From: Pomphorhynchus laevis
Taxonomy: Eukaryota > Acanthocephala > Palaeacanthocephala > Echinorhynchida > Pomphorhynchidae
Assembly (NCBI GenBank): GCA_012934845.2
Contig: WNNJ02000257.1
Location: 62,001 to 126,000, forward strand
Length of the DNA stretch: 64,000 bases
Direction: 5' to 3'
Shown here: piece after piece, positions 32,481 to 47,400 of the stretch
Numbering within the stretch: the stretch's first letter is position 1
How the letters are laid out: each line of letters starts with the position of its first letter
Notes under the pieces: model-generated
Told to the model about the DNA's origin: nothing
The model's database searches: none
What the model saw: the letters and a program-made list of their open reading frames with translations, nothing else
Program-made: the position numbers and the translations under genes

Positions 32481-35400
32481 ATGAGTTGTCGAACATCGAG
32501 ATCATGTGATTCCTGTGATAGAGACAAGCGCTGTACCCAAGTAACTTTTGAATCTTTGGGCTCATCTGTAACCACAACAAATAAAAAGAACAACAAGCAT
32601 AAGTATAAAATTCACGTCACTGTGAGTCACTTTGAACTAAAATTTCGATTCTGTATGTATAATTATTATTTAAGTAGGACATCTGCAAAGAGATTACTGC
32701 GTGCAAGGAGAAAAGAACAGAGCATTTTGATTTATCTGAAACAGGAGTGAGTAGAACATTTATAATCTAAATATTTTGTTTCTGATAATTCGATGGATTA
32801 AATTGCGTTCAAGTAGCTCTAGTGGGCTTTAATAATTAATTAGGATAATTTCCACTCCCTATTTTAGTTATTAGTTTAATTCGTTAGTCGGCGTTGCTCA
32901 CTACAATTTCTGGCAATTTTAGGCGATTTTGTCTTGATCGATTTAAAGTTTCGTAGTTTAAGCATATTTTAATAGTGTTAATTACACATATCTAAATATT
33001 AGAGTTGGAATTACATGATTTGTATTAAAGTTACATGATACTATATAGTGGTTTATATACGAGTAAATTCAGCGTTACTTATATTCTTATAAGTATGATC
33101 TATTCGTGATATTTGCAATTTCACAAGTTAGATGTTTGCCCATTTTCTTATTTTTACATTTTAATTTTCTTATTTTTTATCAATTATAGTGAAGGCGAAT
33201 GACGCATTTGACAAAATTTGATAGTTCAAATATTTGCCTTTTATTTCGACTTGTGATCGCTGCCATAAAATTTATTGCGATATTTCATAAACTCAAATTT
33301 AATAACGTTTTAAACTTTACCAATGAGAACTAAAGCTCGAAAGCTAAAGTTTAAATCTAAAGTTGACTAGAATGTTAGTTGATAAAAGTGCGTGAGAGTT
33401 AAATTATTATCTTAAATTTTTAAAGGCGATAGACTTTTGACTTATTTATTTAAGTTTTATTTTAAGGTAAATAAGTATAAATTTTTTATTTTTTTTAATT
33501 ATGGCTAAAAATTAACAAAAATAATGAGTCAGAGTTAGACTATTCGGATCGTAATCGATTTAGTAATCGATTACATATTATTTAGTAATCGATTTAGTAA
33601 TCGATTATCGATCGTAATCGATAAAGTAGCACTACCAACGTGAAGGATATAATACGAAATCATCCGGAATTAAGAAATCACATGGATTTTATTATAATTA
33701 TGCAGTTAAATGTTCTTTGGTCTACCTATTTGTAATTTAAAAAACCCTTTAAAACTGCACAAAATTATCAGCTTATTTAAATAAACTGATAATAAATAAA
33801 ATAAATAATAAATAAACTATTTATAATTTACTATTTTATTTTGAGATAAACTATTTATTTAAGTAATAAACTATTATTAACTATTATTAATTTATAAACT
33901 ATTATTTAAGTAATTACAGTTATGACTTCGTTGCTCGCCAAAAGTGTTTATCACTATTTACGAGTTTCAAAAACATGTTAATTGTAATACTTTGATGCTT
34001 TTGATGGTACTTTTAACAATTTATTAATGAAAATAATAATTTATTAATAATTAATAATTTCAATTTATCAATAATTTATTATTCCAAAAAAATATTTTTA
34101 AATAATTAATTTTATTTGACGCAAATTGTCAAAATAAAACGGTAATTTTAAATGTATTATAATAATTATTCAATAATCCAATCATGTCTACCTTACTAAT
34201 ACCGTGATAATGACTTCATAGCAATGATATTGAGGTGTCCAGCATGCAAAGTTCGCAAAAGTTCTTACCTTGAACTCGTTGGAATTACAACACCCGCTCC
34301 TAAAAGCAAAATTCCGTCCTCAAATGACAACTCATTGCTTATTGCAATGAGTGATTTAAATATTGAACTGATAATATAGAATTGATTTAAATATTTGAAT
34401 TATCTAAAATTTAATATAAGAAAATTTTAATATTTTCTTATATTATCTAATATTAGAAATTTGATCCACAAATTTGACCTTTTCGGAGTTTTTCAAAAAA
34501 TGTTATCTGTAGAGGTAAATTGCATGGTAAAATTTACTAATAAAGTTGTTATTGTGATTTTTGGAAAAAACCATGACCAAATTTATTATAAAGGTAATTC
34601 TACGCGATTTTAATTTTGTATTATAATCAAAAATTTTGTGAAATGTTTAATTTCACAAAGGTGACTTTTTAATCTAAAAATGACTTCATTATAATTAGTG
34701 ATTCCCTACAATATAATAAGCGCTGTACATGCAATCCATTACTAGTATTATTGACACTTGTTAAATGCATACATTTTATAAACACAATAAAATGTATCCT
34801 TATATTTTTAATTAATGACGATATACTTAGGGATATAAATACAAAATAGATAATGTTCTTTTAAGAATTTAAGTTAATTATTATATATTTTAATAAATTA
34901 ACTTATTTAAGTCAATTAATTATTAATTTATTGTTTTTATTACATATTATTCCTATATATTAATGTGATACAATTTTGTTATATAATATATTATTATATT
35001 ATAATATACTATATCAAACTATTTTACAAAAAAATACAAAATATTGAAATTTTATCGAACTTCATTTGGCAGTGGAGGTTAGGAATTCAACGAGAAAACG
35101 TATGAAAGAGGTAAAGGAAGTAGATGAGTATTTCACAGCCCAATTATGAACAATTTGAAATCATGATATTGTAGGTTTCATCTTCTAAATCTCAATTGCT
35201 TCTTTTATATCTGATCTATACCAAAAAAATTTCGGTTGTCATAACAGCATGCCATTTGTCCTGTAAAAGCAAGTGGATATTATTTCATATACATCATAAT
35301 AATCTGATATACATCAGATTATTAAACAAATAATTAATATTAAATATAATTTTTAAAATATTTATTTAATTATGTAAATAGTTTAATGTATTTTCTCAAG

Positions 35401-38400
35401 ACTGCTTTACACCAAGGCTATTTGGGAGTTTTACTCCGTTCATAAGGTTCTGTACTTGAATGTCACGAAATATTCTTTCGGTTTTCACAATATGCCGATT
35501 GTATTTATGTGACATCTCATTTTGTTTTACTGAGTCACTGCTATTTATGTTGTTATTTAAGCTTAAAGACTACTTTCAACATCCAGGAGTACCTTCTTCG
35601 GGATATTATAATTTGCATATTATTATAATTAAATAATTTACTATTATTTAATATACTTGATTCATATATTACTTGATTCATTTATTTAAATTATTAAAAA
35701 TGTATCTTAAATTATTCAAAGTCAGTGTTTTGTTAAATAAAACCTATAATTTGTTAATTTTATACAGTAATTCGTATTTAGAATAATTTATAATTATTTA
35801 GATCATCAATGTTCCTATCACTATTAAAGAGGTATGGATTGTTTTATTTTGTATTGAACTTCAAAACATTTGAGTAAGCAACAAATAAAAATAACTATAA
35901 GACAACGTATAGCTATCAAAATATAAATTGACTAAAATATAAATTTTATAATTTTGAATTGATATTCCTACTACGGCGTTACCTGATTTAAATAATAGAT
36001 AAGTAAATATTTAAGATACCACCATAAAAAGCTATATAAAGATAAAAATGATACTTAAAATCCTAAAACTTTTAAATTCTATTTTACAAATCCGATAAGC
36101 TAATTTAGTATACATATTTAAATAAAAAAAATGCTATAAATTTAAATTAAAATTAAAGATAATTATAAATAATAAATAATTATATAAGATTTTATATAAT
36201 TTATTATTTATTATGTTTGATTTTTTAAATATATAATTTCGCTCGAATAAAATTGGAACGAGTAATAAAGCACATTTTATTACGAAATGAATAAATATTA
36301 TAATATATAACATTGAAATATAAAATGCATTTAATGCAAAGACGACATGAGTAAGAATTGCTATTTATCAGGTTACGCTTCAATTTATTCGAGCGAATAA
36401 TAATTTCACAATTTATTAGAATGTTATTTCATCAAAATAGTTTCTCAAAATTCTACGTACTAAATGCACCGTATATGAGGAATAAGTCTACACAAAGTCA
36501 CGACTTTGTAAAATTGACACACGATACCATTTAAGCAACACAGTAAATTAAAAAAGTATTCAAATATTGCATGTCGGATAATCAAATAAGTTTAACTTCA
36601 CTAAATATTATATTTTATAAAAAAAATAAAAAAAAATTTGAAATATAAATTTGAAATATAAATTTGAAATTTATATTCTATAAACTTTTGAAAATTTATG
36701 AATTGATTCTGTTCGTGCTGTATTTCTTAAATATACGATATCCTACCAAAAGTAATATGCGGAAATGTATATCTACACCACTGGAGCAGCCAGCTTAGTG
36801 GGATGTTGCGTTGAATCGCGATACAGACGTCCTGAGTTCAAATCCGATCAGCACCTGTGTACGGAGTAAGCAGATAATAATGGTCGAAACATTAAATGTA
36901 GGTCTGAGTCAGCAGCTGATGAGACGTACTCAAGCTTATTAGTTGCGTTCTTCTGTATCAAGAATAGAAACAATACCTGGTAGTATAATGCCGTGCCATA
37001 ACCAGAAGAATTTCAGCTCACAAATGTAATCAACTTAAATAAAAAAACATTCATTGCAAGTGACAGCATGAAAAACAGTGATCCAGCTTGCGGATCACAT
37101 ACCAAAAAGTAATATCCCCTACCAAACAGTAATATACAGAAATGTATATTTACACAACTGGATTATACAGACTATTGGATGTAACGTTGCATCGCGATAC
37201 AGACGTCCTGAGTTCAAATCCGATGACCATTAGTATACGGAGTAAGCAGATAATAATGGGCAGATAAACGTGAAATGTAGATATTGGTCAGAAGCTGATG
37301 AGACGTACTCAAGCTTATTAGTAGCGTTCTTCTAAATCAAGAATAGGAACAATACCTGTGAGTATAATGTCTTGCCATAACCAGAAGATTTTCAGCTCAC
37401 ATATGTAATCAAGTTAAATAAAAAACATTCATTGCAAGTGACATCATAAAAACAGTGATCCAGCTTGCGGATCACATACATGAGGTTGGTTTCTAATAGA
37501 TCATTCGAAGACGATCCTCTATTGAAAGTAATATACAGAAATTCAAATCCACACCACTGGAGCAGCCAGCCTAGTGGATGTAGCGTTGAATCGTGATACA
37601 GACTTCCTAAGTTCGAATCCGATCAGCACCAGTGTACTTAGTAAGCATAATAAATGTGAAATATATGTATGGGTCAGCAGCTGATGAGACCCACCCATGC
37701 TTATTAGTGGCGACCTGCTGTATCAAGAATAGAAAAAATACCCGTGGATAATGTCGCTCCACAACTAGACGAATGCCAGCTCACATTGCAGTCAAGTTTA
37801 ATATATGTAGAAATCTATGCTTGGACATAATAAATTATCAACACAAGAAAGATTCTTTTATATAAATTTTTATAACGTTTCGGTCATGCACAGTGACCCT
37901 TTTCAAGATAGTACTTATCTTGAACAGGAAGTACTATCTTGAAAAGGGTCACTGTGTCTGACCGAAACGTTGTAAAAAATTATATAAATTTCCTCGTGTT
38001 GATAATTTATTATGCCTAATCAAAATAAAATAATAATTATATAAAACATTAAAACGTAGTTTTATTAATCGTTGGTAATAAGAAACTATTTTTGAAAATG
38101 AGGTTACTAAATCACCACGAAATAAAAAGAACGAATTTATCGATTAGATAAATGTGCTCGCGTATGCACAAAAGGCTTGATACTCTTGATACCACCTTTA
38201 AGAAATTACTTGAAATCCTAGGACTTTTAAATTCTATTTAATAAATCCGATAAGCTAATTTAGTATACATATTTAAATAAAAAATGCTATAAATTTAAAT
38301 TAAAATTGATGATAATTATAAATAATAAATAATTATATATGATTTTATATAATTTATATATTAAAATGCCGAAAACAAATGTTATCGGTACTTCAAACGA

Positions 38401-41400
38401 TTCCACTTTTTTATGTAAACATTAAACGAATATTTTATCATCAATACGTAAAGCAAGTTTTTTAAACTTTGCGATATGAATAAGAATTCCACACAAAAAT
38501 ATATTAAAACTGACACCTCAATTTGTACACTGCCCGTGCAACGTCATTTGAATCCGTTGAATTTTATTCATTCTTTGTTGCAGCAAATTTTGAAATAAAG
38601 CGTAGTCACTTACAATAAGTGACTATTTTATTATTCAATATAATTAATTTCAATATTAATTTTAATATTAACTTAAATATATAATTTCAATATTTTAATT
38701 TTCAATACTATTTTAATGCTCTACCTGCAATACGTTTCTCATATATATTCCAAATATTGTAATGAATGACATATTAATAAATTCAATCATATTAATAAAT
38801 CCAAATATTGTAATGAATGAATTCAATTTCAAAAGTCGTTTAGGGAAAATCACCAATAAATATTTTTGATAAATTGGCGAGTCGTTTAACATTAATGAGA
38901 GGGCATATTACGTGATGGTTCAATATTATTTTTTTGTTATTATAACGAAGGTCATATTGCGTATATGTTACGCATTATTTTGAAAGTAGTTTACTCTCCC
39001 ATCAATCGCATTTGTAGAAAAGTACGAAGTCAAATGCAGCAACTACATTAAATATACAAACATTAAATAAAATTATTAAAATTATATTTTAATTAAATTA
39101 GTTAATTTATCATTTATTCACTGATTAGATTTAATTGTGCACTAAAAATAAATTATAAATAAAACAAATAAATATTTGATAGTTTTAATTTTATTTAAAT
39201 TAAATAAAATTAAAATTTAATTTTAATTAAATTTTAATTAAAATTTAATTAAATTTTAATTAAATTTTATTTAATCATTTTTTGATATATGACCGAATTG
39301 TGCCGTATCATTGCAAATGCATTCTTACTCTTATTCAATAGAACATTTTCGATTTTTCGGTTATTTTTAGTTTGACTAATTTCGAAATTTAGTCATTAAC
39401 GCTTATATTATCATCGCATTCAAATCACTTATTTAAAATGATCCTCCGTTTTACATAATAATTAAAACTATATTGTTTTTAAGAAATTATAAAAAAATAT
39501 TAAATTATGAACATTTAAAACCAAAAGCTCTAAATAAAATTGCTCAGTTTTTGTTTTAGCTTGACCATCTAAAAGAGCTATATCTTTACAATAATAAGAT
39601 ACAGTGTTTGCCCAGTGAGATTGGAGTTCTTCACAAGTTAGAAGTTCTCAGCGTGAGCGAAAACTGTTTAGTGACTCTTCCAGATGAATTAGAGAGCTTG
39701 AGGAATTTAAAAGTGCTCGACTTGAGACATAACAAGTTTCAGCAGGTATTATATTATTATATACAAGATACTTTTCGCAAATTTAATGTTTAATTGTAGA
39801 ATTCTTACTTGGCTGTGCTTACATTATGGTAATTCTTAGCAAAATTAGCAACATAAGACTGTCAACATAAAATATCGTTGAGTTTTCTTATTATTAAACA
39901 AATATAAAAAATTGAACGTATAATGTAAAATTAATGAACTGTTAAAACATGATGAATATGAACAGTTAAAACGGTTCATATTATAATGTTATTATAATGT
40001 TATAATTAATTATTAATTATAATTAATATCTAAATACATTTATCTAATTATATATATTTATTAAAATACAAATAAAAATATTCATATTATAATGTTATTA
40101 ATTAAGAAATAATATAAAATATAAAATTGAACTTTTTAATAATATTCTATTTAAATACATTTATCTAATTATATATATTTATTAAAATACAAATAAAAAT
40201 ATTTTTATCTAATTTATTTTTATCTTATTAATTTTATTTTTTAATTAAATTAATATATATTAACATATTAATATTAATATATTAATATTTTTTAACAAAA
40301 TCAGTAAATTTTAATAAATTTATTTTTAAAATATTATTTTTAGGTTAAATTTGATTCTTAATCTTGTTTTGTGTTTTGCTTTTCAAAAATTGGTCTTTGA
40401 CAATTAAAAAATTGGTCAACTTTTTTATAGGTCTTCGACTTTAATTTTTTAGCGGAGAATGTACTGGTCGACAATTTTTAAAATAAAAATAAACGCAAGA
40501 AAACAGTTGCACTTAGACGCAATAATAATTATAATTATTAAATATCGATTTTATTCGACAATTTTTAAAATAAAAATAAACACAATTAATGGGAACTCGT
40601 TATGAGTTGGGGTAGATATGAAACATATCAAACATTTGCTGAATCGAATTATAAATCCATTATATCATCAATACAACAATATAGTCATATTTATGTATAA
40701 TATTATATAAATATTATATATTTATACTATCGATTACAAACATATAGCTTTTGACAAACCGCTATTTATTTTAGAGATTTCCAAATCCACCAGTAGTCCA
40801 ACACTGTGTCATTGCGATTTAATATCCCACGTTAAGTAATAATATTACCTAACGCTAAGTCATGCTATATGATCAGATTCAAATTTAGTTGTACTTTGTG
40901 AATAATACTAATTTTACGAATGAGCAGAAGATATATTTAAAAAATGGATTTATTTTTACGTGGCAAATGTGTGCAGGCGCACGATTACACGACCACGAAA
41001 AAAATCTAAATCATGTGTCGATAAGGTGAGTACGTGGGCGTATTTGAATGTAATGAAGGAGGGAGCGCGGCGGGCGTCGAGAGGGAGCTGATTCCAGACG
41101 AGTGGGGCAGCGACGAGGAAGGATCGGAGACCGTAGTTGTTAGAGTAATTGGGAACGTGGAGTAAAATGGAATGACGGGAACGCGGTGATATAGAGGTGG
41201 GACGAGTGTAGTCTAAGAAAAGGAGATTGATGAACGATTGGGAGCCGACAGCGACGATGAGACGAAAAGTGACGAGAAGATATTGTGTGACTTGTGATCG
41301 TACATAGAGAAATTCGCACAATTATCATCAATATTTGCATTTAGTTGTAATTAAGTTTTTTTTTACTTTTTAAAATCGCTACAATTTGTAAAAATTAGTA

Positions 41401-44400
41401 GAAAATGGTATTAATTTTTAATAAAAAAATAAAAAAAAATTAGATTTTTTATAACTAAAAATTTTTATAATAAAAAATCTAAAAAATTATTAAGTATGTC
41501 CCCAACACATTTACGTTAATTTTCTAGATACCAAAAGTTATTCTCAAACTAAAAACACTGAAAACATTGTATCTAAGATACAACAGAATACGAGAGCTAC
41601 CAGACGAAATATGTCAATTGCAGGTAAATGCTGTTATTTCTTTCGTATTACTTTTATATTTTACTGTTGTTTATATTTTGATGTTGTTTTATGAATATTA
41701 ATTTTATAATCAAAATATTACTGAACGATCTGATAGATTACTAGATATACCGCAAAAATCCTTTTTAATTAGCTTAATCAACTTGTATACATTTCGGTTT
41801 TTATTTTAACATTCTTCGGTTTTTATTTTAACATTTATTTCATATTCATTTTGTATATGTTTCGTATATTTATATTTTTATAAATATAAATAACTAAATC
41901 AAAATATATTAATTTAATAATAAAAAATATTACTTAAATTTCAAAATGATGAATAACCAAAGATGATGTAAAATACTAAATATGGTAGAATAATATATAT
42001 TATTTCTAATGACAAATGGACATATTATTACTCGCGTTTTTGAACAAAATCATAGAGTCTTAATTTAAACAGTTTCAACGTGATCACATGAAAAACTAAG
42101 AGGATTTCGATAAGGACCGTGAAAGCAAGTCGTGTTTTGGTATGTTGGTCGCATAATGCTATTTTTGCATTTTACATCTAATGGATATATTCTCGTCTTT
42201 ATACAAAATAAATCTCGAATAATCTGTCAATATATTTTTGATTATAAAATAAAATTTTATTAAATCAAACGATTTTTATAAAGAATATGATTAGATAATT
42301 ATTAGATACTGATCAAATTAAAACTTATTTTGGCATTTCATGTGAACTTTATATCATATTCTTAAAACACTTCGGTAATTTAATAATCAAATTAAAGTAT
42401 AAAAAAGTAATACTCGAGTTTTGATTTTAAGTGATACTTAATTGAAATAAAAATTTTATAATAAATAAATAATATATATGATAAATAATATTCATAATTT
42501 TCATAAATAATATGCATAATAAATAAATATTATGTATGAACTGCATATTAACGAAATAGCCAAACTAACAGTTTGAATTTATGGTTTTATGATCATAACT
42601 GATATACAATGCTGGCATTATCCAGCATCAAAACGGAAAAAAATAATTCATTCTTTGAATATTTCGCCTACCACTTTTATTCATTTAAAAGGATATCATC
42701 AATTTCGTTGAGCATCACGTGAGATGTAATTACCAATTTGATTTTGTACAGTATTTACTAATTCCATTGTGCTATTGCCTGCTTATAAAATCTAAATGCT
42801 ATAAAACATTAAAATATTTGAAATTTTCAAGCAGGAGCAATAAAATACTATTTTATGTTTTTATTTCACTACTATTTTTATTGGCATTTAACTTTTAATG
42901 ATGAATTTATATTTGAAAGCATTGACACTTACGAATTCACAAACTAAATTCGTAATTTTCAATTTTAACTTCTTTTGTATCCATAAATTGAATTTCAAGT
43001 TTCCTAGAGGGCTACGTAGATCTGGGTAAAACTCATTAGATAAAACACGATTTGTTATAGTTTATTAATACATATTGATGTTAATTCTGTTATTTTTATA
43101 TTGTTTATTCTAAATTATAATCAAAAAGATGAAATTATTATTTTAATTATTTTAATCATTAACTCGAATTTGATGCTGAGCACATTATTATTTACATCGT
43201 AAATAAATATCTTGTCCATAAATATGTAATTATATTATTTATGGCAAAGTATTTTATTTTTACTTTTAATCTCAACACAATTCTTACGTTGTACAGATAT
43301 CAAATCGTTCAGTTTTTGTGGTACCAATCGTTAATTTTAATGAAAATGATGTAGTTGCATATCTATGAGATTTTGATATGCAAATAACTTGTTCATAGAA
43401 ATGGTTGTTTATATCTAAAAAACTTTTAAGTTTTGAAAATAGTTTTTGGTAAGCATTTTTTGATAGCATATTTATCAATACGAATTGATAAGAGCGTAAG
43501 TGATAGTAAATATATTTAAATTTCAAACCGTAACTTAAATTGTTATAAATTAATCTTTAACTTTTAAACTTTTTGTTTTAAATTAATTTCTAACTTATAA
43601 ATTAATTTATAATTAATTTAATTATAAATTAATTAAGTTATAAATTAATCTTTTTACTGTTGTAAACATTAAGGCCTTAGTAATGCTTAGTCTCCGAGAG
43701 AATAAAATACGATCAATACCAAGCACGATAGGGTTACTTAGCACAATGACAAACTTGGACATGGCACATAACAAAATTGTGCAAATACCAGACGAGATTG
43801 GTAACATGCGTAATCTATCTTCATTAGATTTACAACACAACGAGCTCACGGTATTACCGCCAAGCTTAGGAAATTTAACCAATCTGGTACGGCTTTTAGT
43901 GAGGTAATAAAATAGTCGATTTATGCTATCAAAATGTCAAAGTACATTTAGATATAATAAAATCACATATATTCCACCTACACTCGCAAAATGCACGAAA
44001 CTAGAAGACTTCAACATGGAAGGGAACTTAATCAGCTATCTTCCTGTAAGGCTTTAACAATATTTGCAACTTTATTGTTGAAATAAAATTATTATTTATA
44101 TAAATTTACGAATTTAATTAAAATAATTATTATATTTCAAATTAAAAAAGTAATAATGGATTTTTTTAACATAAACTTTTCTGGTAATAATAATTTATTA
44201 TAAAGTAGTACAAATTGATTTCCGCAAATAAGAATTATTTCAACCAAACAAATCATCGACTTTAGTCTCTTCTTTTCATTTTTTTAACGTTGATCACTTA
44301 CTGCTGGATGGTGCCAAGCAGGAAACAGTAAAGTCTTTTGTATCGTATACGTCACACAAATCGAGGTACCTTTGGTCAATATGATACCTAAACGCTGCCT

Positions 44401-47400
44401 TGGAAGTTTATAGTTACACTGTAAGGTATCTGAGCACATTGAGATGATTTTGTTGCTATCCTATTTAAAATTCCTTCTGTTTCAATCCTTTAAGAGGATG
44501 AAAGGTTCCTCGTTCTATTTGCACTATTCTTTCAACGTACTTTGAATATTTTCTTCTTTAATTGTATTCATTACTCTCCTTCGGACTTTTGGCCGCATTT
44601 GATTGTGCTGAATGACTATTTATACATACGTCAATAAAGGATTTCACCAAAGAGAATAAATTATGATCCATAAATTAATGGTTAGTTACTAACTAGCCAT
44701 TTAACTTGATTATTATGTTAAAGTATACCATTATATAACTATTATTATAACATATGTTATGTAAGCTTATTTAAATATTTTTTATGTTTCCTCTTTCTCT
44801 TCAACGAATTGTTTTCGTCTGATAAAACTAAAATTGAAAATTATAAAATTTATAGAAAATTAATTCGGAAATAATCAAGCAGTAAACTTATTTATATAAA
44901 CATTACTGATTTTAGAAAATATAAGTCAAATATTAAAAAATTAATAAAGTTTTTGTCCATTTGATTAATTAGAAACGAAAAACCGTATTTTTGCTAAAAG
45001 AGAAAACCATATTGCATAGAAAACTTCTATATAATATTTTATAATAACTTAAATTTTATTATTATATAAAAAGCCTTATTTTTGTTCAACCGAAAACCAC
45101 ATTTTCGGTTTTCGACATTGGTTATATAAAACATTGAGGAATTATATAATATTATATAAAATACTGTATAACATAATATTATAATTATATAATATTAACC
45201 TTAATATATAACCTTAATAAATATAATTAATATAACCATTTAATATAATTATTAATAATAATTATATATTATAAATAATATATAATATTATATAAAAACA
45301 TTAATTATATTAAACATTGAGGAAACGTTTTTATTCGTAAGTAAATATTGATAGCCTTTAAAAATATTCTGCGTAAATTTCCTAATTTGAGCATTTAAAG
45401 GAATATTTTGTGATGTACTTGTGCACAAATAAAATAAATAAAGATTTTGTTAACAAAGCAACCACTAACTATCTAGAAAGGCATAACAAGTTAGAAAAAC
45501 AGAGATCAAGGAACGTATTTCTTTCTTTTCTCTTTGTTCGTATTAGAACTTTACTTTAATCTTCTACTACTTCTTCAAGCTTTATGTATCAGGTCCATAG
45601 GGATCTGAGTCCCCGACCGCACCAGCGTACCGCCTTTCGCCTGAACCATTCGGGGTCTTTCACCCCTAGAGTACAGTAGAGGCGGACTATGATCGGCAAT
45701 CGCGATATGAGGTGCTTGAGAAACCTTAGTCTTTGCACCGGGGGACGTTTACTAGAGAAGAAGACTAATCCCGAGATAGCCCGAGTACCCCAAAGGCGCA
45801 CTTGGGTTTTCCCACAAAACAGTTATTTCCCACAAAGCGGCTATTTGCATTTGTACTTTGCTTTAGCGTAGAATTCAGCAAAAATCAGCAGAGCCATATA
45901 CGTATCTTTCATTATTTTAACGACATGTGATTGGCCATGTGCAAAATTGATTCAAAAAAGAAAATGAAGAAAACTAACTTCATCAACACATAACAATTAA
46001 CAAATGAATATTTAATGTTTGTCAATTTAATATGTTTTAATTTGAATATTTATTACGTTTAGGTAACACTATTATCGAGTCTATCATGCTTAAATACTAT
46101 ATCCTTAGCTCGAAATCAATTTAATTTTTTTCCACCTGGCGGACCTTCACAATTTATGTCATGTACAGTAAGTATACAATAAACCTTTTATTCTGTAAGT
46201 TCTTATTCTTTAACATATTAATTAATTTATTAATATTTATATTAATATTAATCTTTATATTAAACTTTATAAAACATAAGGTTTTATAAATAACAATAAA
46301 CCTTTTATTCTAATTATTCTTTAATTGAATTGAATATTAATTGAATATTAAACATTAAGTCAAATTAAATTAAATCAAATTATTTTTATTTAATTAATTT
46401 GGTGTAATATTAAGAATCCAGAGCATGACTTTTTAAAGCATGTACTGCTGGTCCTACCGATGTCCGTATTGGTTGCACTTGATGTGATCTAGGGATATAA
46501 CTGTAATAATTGTGATCTGTAATTGCAAAAGGAAATCTATTAATTTTTAGCTTTCGAAAATGTGAAAATGAGTTAAAAACAGTATTTGAGTAGACAAACA
46601 ACAATGGCAACTTGTCACTAAATGTCTAATTGGCAGGAGTTATACTTTAATTAAACAAAATTGGTTAAATTAAACATAATTGGTTTGATACTTCAAACCA
46701 ATTTAAAGTATATGATTATCTAAAACTAATGCTGGATTCACTTTTTGATAGCTTGTAAATCTTTCATGCAACAAAATTGAACGTATACCATTCGGAATAT
46801 TCTCGATGGCTCGGCATCTTTCCAAGTTAACCCTAAAAGATAACTTGATTTCATCGTTACCTGTAGGTAAGACTTCCGCTAGTGGCCAGGGTAAATTTAA
46901 TCTGTTTTCTTTCTTTGGAAGATATCGGAACATGGAATACGCTTATTGAACTTAATATCGGAAATAATCAACTGGTAATGTTACCCGACGAAATCGCCCT
47001 GCTTCGCAATCTTGAAGTGCTTATACTAAGCAACAATCATATAAAGGTGAAATTATCATTATATATTCAAATCACACAATTAAAAGAGTTTTGATCAAGG
47101 AAATGTCTTATGAAATGGGCAAATGTCATAAGTATATTAATTTCATAACAGTTAAATATTTTAATCATATTCTTTGTAAATTTCCGGCAAATATTTTTTG
47201 GCCGTATTCATTGATTGCCGAACATCGTTTCAGATTATGTTTTTTTTCGATACGCTCTCAAAACAAATTAGATAAACGTTTAATAAGATAACCCAAAATA
47301 AAGTAAAATTCTATCTTTGTTTTGCAAAATCTATGGTTGTTGAGTTCGTAGATGCCCATACCAGATATTCGAAAGACTTTAGTTTTTCCAATCTGTAGTT

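Larger units (their letters stand above)
36050..38365. repeat. ~160-bp direct repeats bracketing a repeat cluster
   Basis: The blocks at about 36050-36215 and 38205-38355 share cttttaaattctattt, aatccgataagctaatttag, tatacatatttaaataaaaa and the following aataattatata run. Between them lie the MITE, the SINE array and the foldback element, about 2 kb in all. Confidence 0.7.
32747..39559 (+). other. SHOC2 intron 2, repeat-rich
   Basis: A 6.8-kb intron. To 36 kb it is mostly A/T low complexity, with a small gtaatcgattta-type satellite (33543-33625). It then holds a pair of direct repeats, a MITE, a three-copy SINE array and a foldback element, listed separately. The missing 30-40 bp SHOC2 LRR exon was searched for here by eye without a convincing hit. 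Confidence 0.6.

Noticed and set aside
34226-34380. Short frame beginning MILRCPACKV, suggestive of a zinc-binding exon
   Set aside because: Only one CxxC pair, no splice logic, and no recognised family.
38475-38530. Candidate SHOC2 microexon containing SICTLP
   Set aside because: The LRR-like match is short, the acceptor and donor are poor or in the wrong phase, and the residues after it do not fit the family.
45589-45871. Small rRNA- or tRNA-like GC-rich segment
   Set aside because: No rRNA core words or cloverleaf could be found. It shares words with 54160-54250, so a dispersed repeat is more likely.
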